A stretch of DNA of 64,000 nucleotides from NCBI GenBank assembly GCA_029964075.1, contig CM057149.1, positions 29,712,197 to 29,776,196 of the forward strand. The letters run 5' to 3'. The notes beneath the pieces were generated by a model, which did not search any database, was not told the origin of the DNA, and worked only from the letters and a program-made list of their open reading frames with translations. The stretch is from Patiria pectinifera (taxonomy: Eukaryota > Echinodermata > Asteroidea > Valvatida > Asterinidae). A program made the translations under genes and the position numbers. Shown here piece by piece: positions 10,664 through 20,461 of the stretch; the first letter of the stretch is position 1; the number at the start of each line of letters is the position of its first letter.

Positions 10664-13026
10664 AAGGATGGTTGCAGCATCTCAGTAACTGTGAATTTTA
10701 ACAAATCAATAGGTGACCGATTTGGAATTGTCTGTGTCTCCTAAAAATGCTGACAGAATAAAAAAGAGCTTTATGGTATTACATGTAAATCCATGTAGCT
10801 TGATATTGTGAACTTGCTTTGAACAGTGTACATCCACATTGCTTGCCAGAGCATTTAGCTTTTGAAAGTTCAAACTTTCTGCTGAAGAAGTATCTGCCCT
10901 ACCGATTCTATGGCACACGATTAGTAAATACCGACAAAGAATCATGATCTGTCATACACAAGCACATAGTGTACATGTATTGTACAAGTGTGCGCACCAA
11001 AATAATGGCGTTTGAGGGGAGGGGGGCAGAGAAGGTATGAGTTAGGTGGAGTAGGGGGCTTTCAACGGGAAGAAGGTCAGGTATTTTGGGTCAACAACTC
11101 CCTGATATCTAGACAAGGGCGTCAACTTGGGCGGTAATGGGTTGTAATACGGCTTCCTTCCCACGGCGGGAGGCGCCAGCGACTAGTGTCTGTGCGCCGC
11201 CCGGCGCGGCTGGCCAGACAGAGGGGCCTTGCAGTCACCGACTCCTCGTCCACGCTGTAATTAAAAGCCATTAAACGCTGGCATTAACAAACTTGGGAGC
11301 CCGCTAGACATCTAGAGGAGGGCAGGATGTCTCGCACACGATGTTTGCGTGTGATAACTGCTTACAACCTTCACCTATGCTTTCATTTTTTTCCTGTTTT
11401 TTAATTCAATCTCTGACTTTGGCTGATGACTTCCCGAGTTTCGACTAAAACTGAAATATAATGAGATACTTGTTTTTTATCCGCACAAGGCGCACATCAA
11501 TCCCATCATATACCAAATGAAGTGGGAATTTCCTCGTAATCAAGACAGTTTACCGATTAACTTTTTGTTGCTAAATAACTCTCGGACATCTTCAGAAAGT
11601 ATAATTTCAGGACAGCACCACAAAAGCCATCTCCATAGTCAGATATAAATGTATTTAAAAAAAAATCCTGACATTTTCTGTTTCGAAAATGTTTCAAAAA
11701 GCAGAAGGAAGTTGGAAACATAGATGGTCCTGTACTGTGCATCACAGAAAGTTACTTCCGCTATTTGGAGGGTCCTAGAACCATAAAAGAATATACCTTT
11801 TAACATATTACTCTGAAATAGTCTGTCATTTTACTTCTACCACCATTATAAACGACCAGATTGCCAAGGATCATAAGCAAGCCCTGTTCATGAAAATATG
11901 CAACATCATGTAGAATATAACATGTGTTTAGAACCTGTCTATTTTGATGCTTTTGAAATTTGGCAATGCTCCAAAATAAATCACACAGTTAAAAGTTGTG
12001 CCAATGAAATTCACGGACAAGTAGACTTTTCCCCCTGCTTCTTCAGTACATATCTGTCAGGACAACAGACGTCTTAATGAAGGGTTGGCCAGACTTAATG
12101 AAGGGTTGTGAATCACCTTCCTGAATTGCCCAATCCAGGGATGAGCTATGCCTCTAATTCCTAAAGCCATCCATTTCCAATCCAACTTCAGAGCACAGAA
12201 CCAGATTTAAGTATTTCCTCTAGCAACAAAGGGATGTACATTGTACTCCAGGCCTGGTTGGCATCAAGTAATGGATTCGATTCGAGAAAAGAAAAAAAAA
12301 CCTGCAATACTCTAAAAGCCAATAAAAGACATCCAATTAAAATGCAGTTGGTTGAATTATGCATGAGATGTCTTACAGTTTGCAAAGTACAGTGTTGCTG
12401 TTATTTTGTGCAAAAATACTCGTGTTTGAGGAACCGCGCTTCCTTTAAAAAAAATATTCGTTTTTTTTCTCATGACATAAAGATCTTCAAGTTCACTTTA
12501 TGACAATTATCACAAGCCACTTCGTGTTCCCACAGTTGGCACAGCTTCAAAAATCTGCATAAATGAAGATATTCTCCCTTTTTTTTTTTTTTTTTTTGAG
12601 CCGTGCCGCCTGTAATGAAAAAACCAAATCTACAGGCTTGGCGGCAACAACCAACTAATTGTAAACCGGGGTGAGGATATGACCAATTCACGAAGGAATT
12701 GAAATCACTGACAAAATGATCACTTTTTTTTAGGGGGGGGGGGTGTCAACAAAGCCCTCGGAAAAAAACATCTGTAAGCGGGGAATCTTAACAAGGAAAG
12801 AATTGTAACATGCTCTGTGTATGCCAGTCGGTGGTTCTTTCAATCCGCGAGTTTAAGTTTGAATATTCTATTTATTTCTTTTGGGGATAGTTTTGCAGGT
12901 GGTTTTAAGATATATATATGTAAGTCGTATGTTTGACTGGCTGATTTCCAATCAAGGTAGGAAAAAAGAACGAACACCAGAAAAAACAGTCAACACCAGT
13001 ATTAATATGACTCACAGTCACGCACA
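10664..13026. other. Non-coding host DNA
   Basis: A CpG-richer patch occurs at 11150-11330. A minus-strand frame at 10706-10945 and another at 11557-11745 read somewhat like protein but lack convincing splice borders. A T20 run lies near 12580. Nothing else was recognised. Confidence 0.35.
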
Positions 13027-13554
13027 TTTAAAGGGAATATACATCATTTGCTTTTGCTGTCATTTTCAGAAATGGGTGGAATTGGGGGGTTGGAAATATA
13101 TAGCAAATATAGTTACACTGACTTTTTTTAGGTTTTGGGTTCAAAAATGCAATAAAAACCCAAGAAAAACAATCATTTTCTTGTAGTCTTGTTCCGTCTG
13201 ACTCCATTAAAGAAGAAACAGAGCAGTTTACATACATTGGGGAATTGTAAGGTCAGGGAACCAGTCTAGCTGGCTTGTACCCGTTCATAGGTGTGTAATC
13301 GATTGCAAACAAGTGCGATGGTCAATTGGGGCCAGTATTTGAAAAACAGCCAGTTTTTTTCCAACGCTGATCGGCCGATCAGCGTTGGAAATTGATACAA
13401 AAATAGCTTTTTTCTTCAAAATGACAGTATACCAGGTGCCATGATTTTACAGGATGCTTTACACTGTCATTCACTAACAGTCCAGCAAGGTATTTCAAAA
13501 TGATTTGGTAGTTTTATTTTTTGATGTTTGCAAATGTTGTATTTTCCCTTTAAA
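13027..13554. mobile_element. MITE (AAAGGGAAT family), well preserved
   Basis: This 528-bp element begins TTTAAAGGGAATATACA and ends TATTTTCCCTTTAAA. Its perfect 34-bp central palindrome at 13358-13391 has a left half including CCAACGCTGATCGG. It has the same extent as the palindrome in the 4001-4533 copy but a different sequence, and it has changed symmetrically in both halves. Confidence 0.8.
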
Positions 13555-15580
13555 TACATGACAGACACGAAATTATGCCAGACCATAAAGTCTGGATAAA
13601 CAATGTACTGGCATGAAAATCTTGGACTTGGATGCGTTTACATTGCATGTACACTAGGTATGTGCTATTAAAAGATATATCCCCCTGCATGGTACTGTAT
13701 ACATAGAAAATTATAAATGTATCGCACATGAGTTAATAGCATCTCTGTTCACTGGAGATTTGGTTAAAAAATCAACAACATCTGATAACGAACGGGTAAC
13801 AAAGTTGCTCTTTGCTACGTTCATGGTTGTGTTTATCATACCTAGCGTCTGGTGCATATTTTAACATAATCTACTCATTATTATGCGCTGGTCAGATGGT
13901 TACACATGTACAGTATGTACAACTATGCACGATGTATGGATATCAAATGGTACAAGGTACGGTACACGTACATGTATGTATGTAATCTAATACATCCATA
14001 CGATGCAGTTGCTTTTTCGATGTGGCACAATGCACGTGCACCAAACTAGATATAAATTACATATTATAGGCATTGCATTTATGATGATGAAAATTAATTA
14101 CCAGGTCTGCATAGAATTACAATGTATATGGTAACCATAAGGGCTATATGGCCTCTGTTGCTTTGGTTTTGTCCTTGGTGCACTCTCCCCCCCCCCCCTT
14201 CTATAATAGATGTAATGTATGGAAGTGAACTGTGCTCTTTCCAAAAGGAAAAATGACCTTGCTACTTCAAAAGATACAAATTAACGGAGGACAAAAATGG
14301 AGTGTAGTGACATGATAAACATGCTTTCATATCAGTGACGGATCCAGTATTTACAGAAAGGTGGGGGGGGGGGGTGCCCAAAATGGAAGCAAAAACCCGA
14401 ACATACTCAAGCTAGGCATATGTGGGTGAAAATGTTTGCCTTGAAAACTTGAAGTGATTAAATAACCAGTTGACAGCAGAAGAAACAGGGGGAAATGACA
14501 AGACATAAAATGAGGGGGGGGGGGGCGCCAGCTGCATCCCCCTCTGAATCTGCTACTATATGAGCCTTCATACTGATGCATTCAAATTTTAATAATTGAA
14601 CATGTGTGTCCCATTCTAACTTTGAAGTTAAGCAACCCGAAAACTATATTGCATGTTCTTTTTTTTTCTTTTTTTAATTTACATCACAGACAGCTTTTAA
14701 AACAATGTTTTTTTGGCCTAAATTTCATTTAGTATAAAGCTTGTATTATAACCAAAAAAAAATATCGGGAGCATTTGCTCTTCAACCCAGGAGTTCTCAA
14801 CTTCGAGATGGATGAACAGTAAACTAATACTCAAGGTAATACCACAAATACAATATTTTCTAACTTGCAATATATATTGAAATACCTTTATTGTTATTCA
14901 CATCAGTGATACAATAAGAACATTAAGAAATTACATTTATTCATAAATAAAACATCTACATTTTGTTCATTATCACACAGAAAACGTCAGACATGGACAA
15001 ATTCACAAATGTACATACACTAATGTAGCAGTAAAAAGGGAAAAAAAGGGGGGGGGGGCCTAGGACTCAGGCGTAGGAACAGGGGGAGAACCCTGAAAGG
15101 GCCTGGCAAGGTAAAAAGGGGAAAATTCCACCATCTGGAGGGGGACAAAGCTATAAAAAAGGCAATGTGGGAGGAACATTATTTTAAACGTGTTATACAC
15201 TTGTTGGATAGAGAATGACAAGTATTATACTTTTTAAAAAAATCAACCACTGTATATAGATTTTGTTGCGCATTCCTTTCAATGTGTACCCAAAAAAAAT
15301 ACAAAAGTAGAATTATGCCAAGCATGGATTGCCATGTGGAATGTTGTTTTATTGATGCCCTAGGTTTATAAAATGATCTCGACTCAAGGCCCATCATGCC
15401 TGGAACTGAAGGCTATCTCGGACACAATAGCATTGGAATGTCAGTCCTGTCTACACTAAAGCACTTTTTTTTTAAATTCACAATAGCAGTCCGTGTGTGT
15501 GCCTTAATCTTTTGAAATATATGCTTGCTATGGCTACGTTATTTTTAGGGGTGGGGAAAAATAAGGCGCAAAAATATGGT
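13555..15580. other. Non-coding host DNA
   Basis: Contains TACATGTA-rich sequence (13900-13990), G-runs near 14362 and 14514, and AT-rich filler. No gene was seen. Confidence 0.4.
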
Positions 15581-15586
15581 ACTTAC

Positions 15587-15614
15587 TGCCTGCAGGCCGG
15601 TCTGTTTCGACCAT
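15587..15614 (-). CDS. Possible first coding exon with a strong splice donor
   Basis: On the minus strand a start codon in good context (CTACCATGG) is followed by nine codons (M-V-E-T-D-R-P-A-G) and a strong donor, GCA/GTAAGT at 15581-15586. It sits at the edge of a CpG-rich block, as expected for a first exon. The following exons were not identified, and the short length makes chance possible. Confidence 0.25.
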
Positions 15615-16010
15615 GGTAGCTGCGCGAGAGAGCACATCCAATGGAGTTTCCATACCGCGGGAATTTGTTGGCAACACACGACAACGATGACGAGGGTAAA
15701 TCGATCAGATCTCCCGGCAGCTCGAACGTACGTACGTTGGTTACCTATTGGGAAAAATCCGCAGCAACGCAAGGTGTCATTCACTGCCGCATTTCACCAC
15801 CGAATAACAACAGTTCATCTGACCTAAAAAGCCGGGAAAATGCGAGCGATTGATAAAAGGGTCGATTCCGATGACGTTTCCTCCCTGGCCGGTGTCCGAT
15901 CGCCGTTTTTTGCCAGGGTCTGCACAGGAGAAATTCGGTAGTTATTGCGGCTCCCGTGGTGAGGTTCGATCGCCTCATGCGCCGATCAAACAAGTTGCAA
16001 TGAATGGAAA
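15590..16010. promoter_or_regulatory. CpG-rich block, likely host promoter or first-exon region
   Basis: CpG dinucleotides are much denser here than in the flanking AT-rich DNA (for example CGAACGTACGTACG and GATCGCCTCATGCGCCGATC). This contrast commonly marks gene starts in invertebrate genomes with mosaic methylation. It could serve a minus-strand gene (see 15587-15614) or an upstream non-coding exon of the plus-strand FRMD4-type gene; the sequence does not decide. Confidence 0.4.
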
Positions 16011-17540
16011 AAATGTTAGGAATGAAGGTATGCACCTCAGGTGGAACGTTCTATTCCGCGCAGGGATGCTCGGTATAAACGACTTTCAGGGATTATCAAT
16101 TAACCAGTAATCGTGACAATTTTGGGAATATCAAGCAAAACGAAATCGATTATCAGTTATAAATCGATCGGTGTTATTTATCTTAAGGACATTTTTTGGT
16201 ATGTATGATGAAGTTGTCCGCTGTTGACAGCACGTTAAAAACCTTCATCGCAAACGACGACCCATTCCAGAATGGTACAGGCTTTTAGCTGTTATAAAAA
16301 GAGCGAAGGGTAAATCACAAGGGCCTCCCGAAAGAAAAAATTCCAATGCTGAACTTTTGTATTGACCCAATGAGTGCAGAATGTGCGTTGCACCTGCCCT
16401 AATCTACTATCCGCCCTGCTACTGCTGATACATACACGATGCCTTTGTTGGGCAAAATACTCGATATTAAGGTGTGCATTTCTTTAATATTAATCACTTA
16501 CGCAAGCAAAGCATTTGCGTCATGACTTTTTGTCAAAATATAAAAGCATTCGGTGTCTTTTGCATGCACGTCTATGGCATAGTTTATGAGGGTAATAAGC
16601 ACTACCTTTTGGGTGGACATACATGTATATTTACTCCATCCTAAACAAAAATTGCAAATATATTTATTAAGCTTCTGCATTTTCCATGCATGGTTCTTTC
16701 TTTTTTTGTTGAAATACCGTTCGATCGATTTTTTTTTAACCGTTAACACGTTACGATGGATTGCCATATAGTCTTATTAAAACAAAATCATGTTTTCGGA
16801 TACGGCGTAAGTCACGACTCGACAAGAATACATTAGCCCCCTCTGTATTATGATTTCTCGATCTCCCACTCTGACCAAGTTTCTTCCTCCATGGACCAAC
16901 TGAAAAAAGCCTTGAACACAATGTCAAACCAAACCACGAATTTTCATATTTCCACTGTTAGTCAGACACCAAACAAGGACGTACAATCAGTCCACCTTGG
17001 GTCCGTTTTTGTGAATCTATACTATATTAATGGTATGGTAAATAAACTAAACCGGACCCTGAATAGTAAAAAAAAAAAAGGAAAAGGAAAAAGGAAACCC
17101 AAATGGCGCCCCCTATTTTTGTTAAGGAAGTTCTGCGTGCAGCGCTTTCCTGATCTGTGAAAGCCCAATTAATTAAAAGTTAACTTTCTTTTAGGAAAAG
17201 AATCACTCAAATCACTAATGTACTTTTTCAGTTGTGGAATTTTGAAACAAACACAGTTTTACACGTTTGTCCACGGATAGGTTCGGTTTTTTTTATATTT
17301 CAGTAAAATAAAATCAGGTCGTGTCATGAAAACGATGTCAGAATAATCCCATAAGTCTCCGGGGGAAAAGCCAAGTAGAAGCCTGGGCGAGACTATAAAA
17401 TAAGCAGAAGGTGTTTAAAGAAGGTTATGATATTAAGTGCCAGTTAGCATGGTTATATGAGAGCGATGTAAGTGATTCTTTTACTAAAAGAAAGCTTATT
17501 ACTTGAGCTTTCACATCCTAGATCTTGAACGCGCTACGTG
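16011..17540. other. Non-coding host DNA to the left of the Polinton
   Basis: AT-rich sequence without recognisable genes or repeats. An 89-codon plus-strand frame at 16891-17160 ends in a low-complexity lysine run and is most likely chance. Confidence 0.4.
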
Positions 17541-17546
17541 TAATAC
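17541..17546. repeat. Left target-site duplication of the Polinton
   Basis: TAATAC directly precedes the left end and recurs as TAATAC at 32598-32603. The first T on the right overlaps the terminal ACT of the element, so the duplication is AATAC (5 bp) if the ends are symmetric, or 6 bp if that T is shared. Six base pairs is the usual size for Polintons. Confidence 0.75.
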
Positions 17547-17920
17547 AGTAGTAGGGGAGGTGGGGGTATGGGACCAAAATGGAAAATCTGCGGCCAGTCT
17601 GGACACGCCGCTCTCGATTCTAAAAATAGTTGGAGGAAAAATATAGGGGAATCCCCCGCGGCAAATGTTTTAGAAATCTGACGTCAGGTTTGGGAGCAAA
17701 AAAGAAAAATGTGTGTCAAGTCAGGCCCTGTCGCTCTGGAGTTAAAAAAAAAAATCTGTCGTCGCTAAAATGAGGTGATGTCACCACCACGTGACTTTGA
17801 AAAATATGTGAGTCACCACCACGTGACCTTGAAACGTGTTAAGGCACGATAGGAATGTGGCGTAAACAACGTGACCTTGAAAAATGTGTGAGTCACCACC
17901 ACGTGACCTTGAAACTCGGG
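17547..17920 (+). repeat. Left terminal inverted repeat of the Polinton
   Basis: The 374-bp repeat begins AGTAGTAGGGGAGGTGGGGG. It matches the inverse of 32224-32598 with about 11 substitutions and one single-base length difference. Its inner half carries repeated units of GTGACCTTGAAAAATGTGTG followed by AGTCACCACCACGTG. Three CACGTG E-box-like palindromes lie at 17788, 17820 and 17900, and a related AACGTG lies near 17868. Confidence 0.95.
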
Positions 17921-17931
17921 CAAAAAAAATT

Positions 17932-17963
17932 AGCTTCTCTATCTGTGAAAAGGTAGAGAAGCT
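17932..17963. terminator. Hairpin just inside the left terminal repeat
   Basis: AGCTTCTCTA at 17932-17941 pairs perfectly with TAGAGAAGCT at 17954-17963 around a 12-base loop. A-rich sequence precedes it and GTTTTTATTT follows, a layout like a bidirectional terminator. It could insulate the element's first gene from outside transcription. A weaker hairpin sits at the matching place inside the right end (32181-32196). Confidence 0.5.
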
Positions 17964-17977
17964 GTTTTTATTTAAAA

Positions 17978-18013
17978 ATGGAGAGTAATATGTTCAGACC
18001 GACGAGTACTTAA
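17978..18013 (+). other. Short echo of the polB start inside the left end
   Basis: An 11-codon frame, MESNMFRPTST then stop, lies 57 bp inside the left terminal repeat. Its DNA matches the start of the polymerase gene at the opposite end (ATGGAGA, then ATATGTTCAGACCGAC) apart from three extra bases. The polymerase likewise starts just inside its terminal repeat and reads inward. The similarity therefore continues the inverted symmetry of the two ends beyond the present repeats. It is probably a remnant of a once longer terminal repeat rather than a working gene. Confidence 0.7.
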
Positions 18014-18055
18014 AAAATTATTAAAAAATAATATCGGTTTTTATTAGATATATCC

Positions 18056-18547
18056 ATGACTTTTTTTCAGAGTGAAAACCTCGAGCTATCTAATAAAACA
18101 GATCAGTGCGATCACCATATAATCATCGAGAATGGTTTTTTAGTTTGTGAAACGTGCGGTGAAATAGTTTCACGTTACTTTGATTTTTCGGCAGAAAATG
18201 CGCAAGAAGATCGTATCAATTGGTCAACTTTAAAAGGAAACAAAAGAAAAACTGTGGAGAAACTTATTTTTTCTGTTTGTCCAGAGCAAGACTCAGAAGA
18301 TGTCCAAGAAACAATCAATAAATATAACGAGCTCGTTAATTACAAAACATTGAGGGGAAACGGATGCGTGAAACGGTCGTTAATAGCGGCGTGTTACCAT
18401 CACGTCGTTGGATGGAACAAAGAACGAGTTAGAGATGTATTTAAAGTAACTCAAAATCAATTTAATAAGGCACTAAAAAGATACGATGACCACTACAATA
18501 AAGGCGGGGCCGAGGGTGTTGCCCTAAGAGGTGAAATAGAGGTATAA
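18056..18547 (+). CDS. TFIIB-like transcription factor (Polinton-encoded)
   Basis: This 163-residue protein has an N-terminal zinc ribbon: Cys18-x2-His21, then VCETCGE with Cys31-x2-Cys34. The C-x2-H/C-x2-C pattern and the following G-E-I-V are typical of TFIIB-family ribbons, although the nine-residue gap between the pairs is shorter than in cellular TFIIB. Residues about 98-150 (LRGNGCVKRSLIAACYHHVV, then a helix-turn-helix-like end) resemble one cyclin-fold repeat of TFIIB. Cellular TFIIB has two repeats and about 300 residues, so this would be a minimal version. Its layout recalls TFIIB-like and VLTF3-like factors of large DNA viruses; the latter is the main alternative. If active it would work in the nucleus on promoters. 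An AT-rich upstream region lies at 18014-18055. Its 3' end overlaps the convergent neighbour by 55 bp. Confidence 0.7.
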   Translation: MTFFQSENLELSNKTDQCDHHIIIENGFLVCETCGEIVSRYFDFSAENAQEDRINWSTLKGNKRKTVEKLIFSVCPEQDSEDVQETINKYNELVNYKTLRGNGCVKRSLIAACYHHVVGWNKERVRDVFKVTQNQFNKALKRYDDHYNKGGAEGVALRGEIEV

Positions 18548-19227
18548 CTCGGCGGATCGCTTTCATAATGTTTATTTACCGAGAATTTGAACTTGTAAGT
18601 TTTTCGATAAGAGATTTTTTCTTTGCCAGCCGTTCGTCTACCCGTTTTTAACTTCTTTTCAAAGTCTCTATCGTTTTTAATTTTTTGAAGCTTTGTGCTG
18701 GTCTTTGTTCTAATTTTTTGCTTAAGCTCGTTAAATTTTGCGAGCTCTCTCGTAATCAATAAGAACTCTTCGTGCGATATATCTCCGTCGTTGATGGCTT
18801 GAGACACGTATTCTTCAATCGTGTTAAGTTTGGAGTCTGCTAGTATTTTAATCTGGTCGTGCTTTTTCAGCTTGGCGGATAATCGCCTAGACGCGATTCT
18901 AAGCAGAATATCTACACCAAAAGCGCCTATAAACGTTCCTTCTAGCACCAATCCAACGGGGGCTGATATAACACCCAAGAGAGCGGGAATACTGACAGCC
19001 CCCGCTATAGCCCCCAATCCTTCTAATCCTATCTCTACGTAATTAATAGTGTCGATCACTCTCTTTATTTTTTTATAAGTGCGCTCTCGGTGGTCTCTCT
19101 CTTTTAAGATTAAAGATCGAATCTCTTCAATCTTTTTAAGTCTGTACACTTTTGTTTCTTCGTTACTATTTAATCGGAGTACATCTCCAGAAATATCGGG
19201 GTATAACGCCTTACCATCTACACTCAT
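18493..19227 (-). CDS. Polinton membrane protein with PPSY and PSAP motifs
   Basis: This 244-residue protein has a charged N-terminus and a long Gly/Ala-rich hydrophobic stretch at about 64-115. A basic helical region follows, then a Pro-rich tail. The tail contains PPSY (225-228) and PSAP (238-241), the two classic late motifs that in enveloped viruses bind NEDD4-type ligases and TSG101. Adenovirus protein VI, which disrupts endosomal membranes, also carries a PPSY motif. I recall similar proteins in cnidarian Polintons (hydrophobic block followed by a K-L-N-T-I helix region). A membrane-interacting structural role is inferred, not shown. It starts 26 bp from the stop of the upstream gene and has the shared TATATTAAA motif in its promoter. 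Confidence 0.65.
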   Translation of the reverse strand: MSVDGKALYPDISGDVLRLNSNEETKVYRLKKIEEIRSLILKERDHRERTYKKIKRVIDTINYVEIGLEGLGAIAGAVSIPALLGVISAPVGLVLEGTFIGAFGVDILLRIASRRLSAKLKKHDQIKILADSKLNTIEEYVSQAINDGDISHEEFLLITRELAKFNELKQKIRTKTSTKLQKIKNDRDFEKKLKTGRRTAGKEKISYRKTYKFKFSVNKHYESDPPSYTSISPLRATPSAPPLL

Positions 19228-19253
19228 GTTTTTAATATAAAAAGATTTTAAAA
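19228..19253 (-). promoter_or_regulatory. Short AT-rich promoter with the shared motif
   Basis: In this 26-bp gap the minus strand reads ATCTTTTTATATTAAAA directly upstream of the start codon of the PPSY/PSAP gene. The same string occurs before at least three other genes of the element (20431-20447, 27103-27118, and a variant at 23482-23500). Confidence 0.6.
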
Positions 19254-20420
19254 TTAAAAGATCTCCAACTCGATAATGATACCCTCACCCTTATTGTTGA
19301 ATACCTGTCCTTTTTCACCGCTGATAGAAAATGTCAGTTTGTCGATTATACCGTTTTTAAGTTTTTTGAAATCCTCGACTCTATCAGGCTCGGGTTCGCG
19401 CGTAGCCACGGGTACGATTTTTAAGATGTCAGAAGGACGACCATTAAAAAAGTTTTCACTCGTACTTAATTGCGGGCAGCGAATAAACAAAAATTTAAAC
19501 GGATTAACGTCGTAATACCCCGTGTACACCACTTTGGGTACCAGTCTTCCTTTGGGTAAATTGAGTAATCGAGATACTTCTCTGTTTAAGCGCAATTTGA
19601 GATTTATGTCGGTTATCACCAACGTCACCTTTTTAGATTCTCTAAATACTCGAAAACTTACCCCGGGTATAGAATTTAAAATGAAATCGAACCAATCGAC
19701 GTCGTACCACCCCGGTGGTATGATGACCGAACCGATACTTCCGAGTGGCAACGGCTCTAAATGACTCGGAGGAATAAAATCGAAATCATCACCCGTCACG
19801 ATAAGACTTCCTCTGATAATCACCCCTGCTTCTCTACTATCTCTCAACTCGCTCAACTCGCTCGCACCCATTTCTCCTTCAATAAACTTTAAAGCCAATT
19901 CCTCACCTTCAAAGATTTTTCTTTCTCTAACAAATAATATTCTTACTAAAGATTGAAGCGTATTAAGTTCTAATTCAGTTTTTGGTGTTTCTGAATTCAT
20001 GGCGGCTAAAATCAACCCTCGCCGTTCAGCTATAATAGCTCTTTTTCTTTTGTTTGATTCTAAAACGGATTCGTACGCTTTTATAAGATCGTTTATAGTT
20101 TTTTGTAAAACATTTTCATCGTTAACTAAATAGTGGTATGGTATATCGGGTAACAATCGCTCTATCAAATCTCTATCCGGCGTTGTTATGTGTACATCTG
20201 AAAGAAACTCCTCGGGTATGAGGGGAGGTTTATCTGTGGTAAACGCGGGTCTCCCATCTATTTGCGTAAACCAATCAATCTCCGTGGCGCTGGAAATATT
20301 AAAATATCCGGCGTTAAACAACACCCTTTTTACGCGTATAGATTTTTGACCGTTTAAATTATCTACAACGTCTTCTAATTTAAACGTCTGCTCATTTTGA
20401 AACAAGTGAAACGAATGCAT
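19254..20420 (-). CDS. Penton-like minor capsid candidate (Polinton)
   Basis: This 388-residue protein has an N-terminal domain of about 110 residues, a charged helical middle (about 115-200) and a C-terminal domain from about 225. The pattern IPPGWYDVDWFDFIL, then L-N-R-E-V-S-R-L-L-N-L, then FKFLFIRCPQL, then a final SGEKGQVFNNKGEGIIIELE matches a conserved C-terminal domain found in many metazoan Polinton proteins. Polintons usually carry a second, single jelly-roll capsid protein (penton, often called PX). This gene is my candidate by size and by that domain, but a fold comparison would be needed to be sure. It is divergently arranged with the gene at 20462 across a 41-bp shared promoter. 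Confidence 0.55.
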   Translation of the reverse strand: MHSFHLFQNEQTFKLEDVVDNLNGQKSIRVKRVLFNAGYFNISSATEIDWFTQIDGRPAFTTDKPPLIPEEFLSDVHITTPDRDLIERLLPDIPYHYLVNDENVLQKTINDLIKAYESVLESNKRKRAIIAERRGLILAAMNSETPKTELELNTLQSLVRILFVRERKIFEGEELALKFIEGEMGASELSELRDSREAGVIIRGSLIVTGDDFDFIPPSHLEPLPLGSIGSVIIPPGWYDVDWFDFILNSIPGVSFRVFRESKKVTLVITDINLKLRLNREVSRLLNLPKGRLVPKVVYTGYYDVNPFKFLFIRCPQLSTSENFFNGRPSDILKIVPVATREPEPDRVEDFKKLKNGIIDKLTFSISGEKGQVFNNKGEGIIIELEIF

Positions 20421-20461
20421 TTATTTTAAAGTCTTTTTATATTAAAACTGAAACTAAAATA
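20421..20461. promoter_or_regulatory. Divergent promoter with a near-symmetric TATA-like motif
   Basis: The 41-bp gap between two divergent genes holds GTCTTTTTATATTAAAA at 20431-20447. Read either way it offers a TATA-like core (TATATTAAA forward, AATATAAAAAG reverse), so one site could serve both genes. The same motif lies in the other divergent gap, 27089-27122. Confidence 0.65.

Noticed and set aside
19276-19764. Plus-strand frames opposite the penton-like gene
   Set aside because: Shadow frames of the minus-strand gene with no motif of their own.
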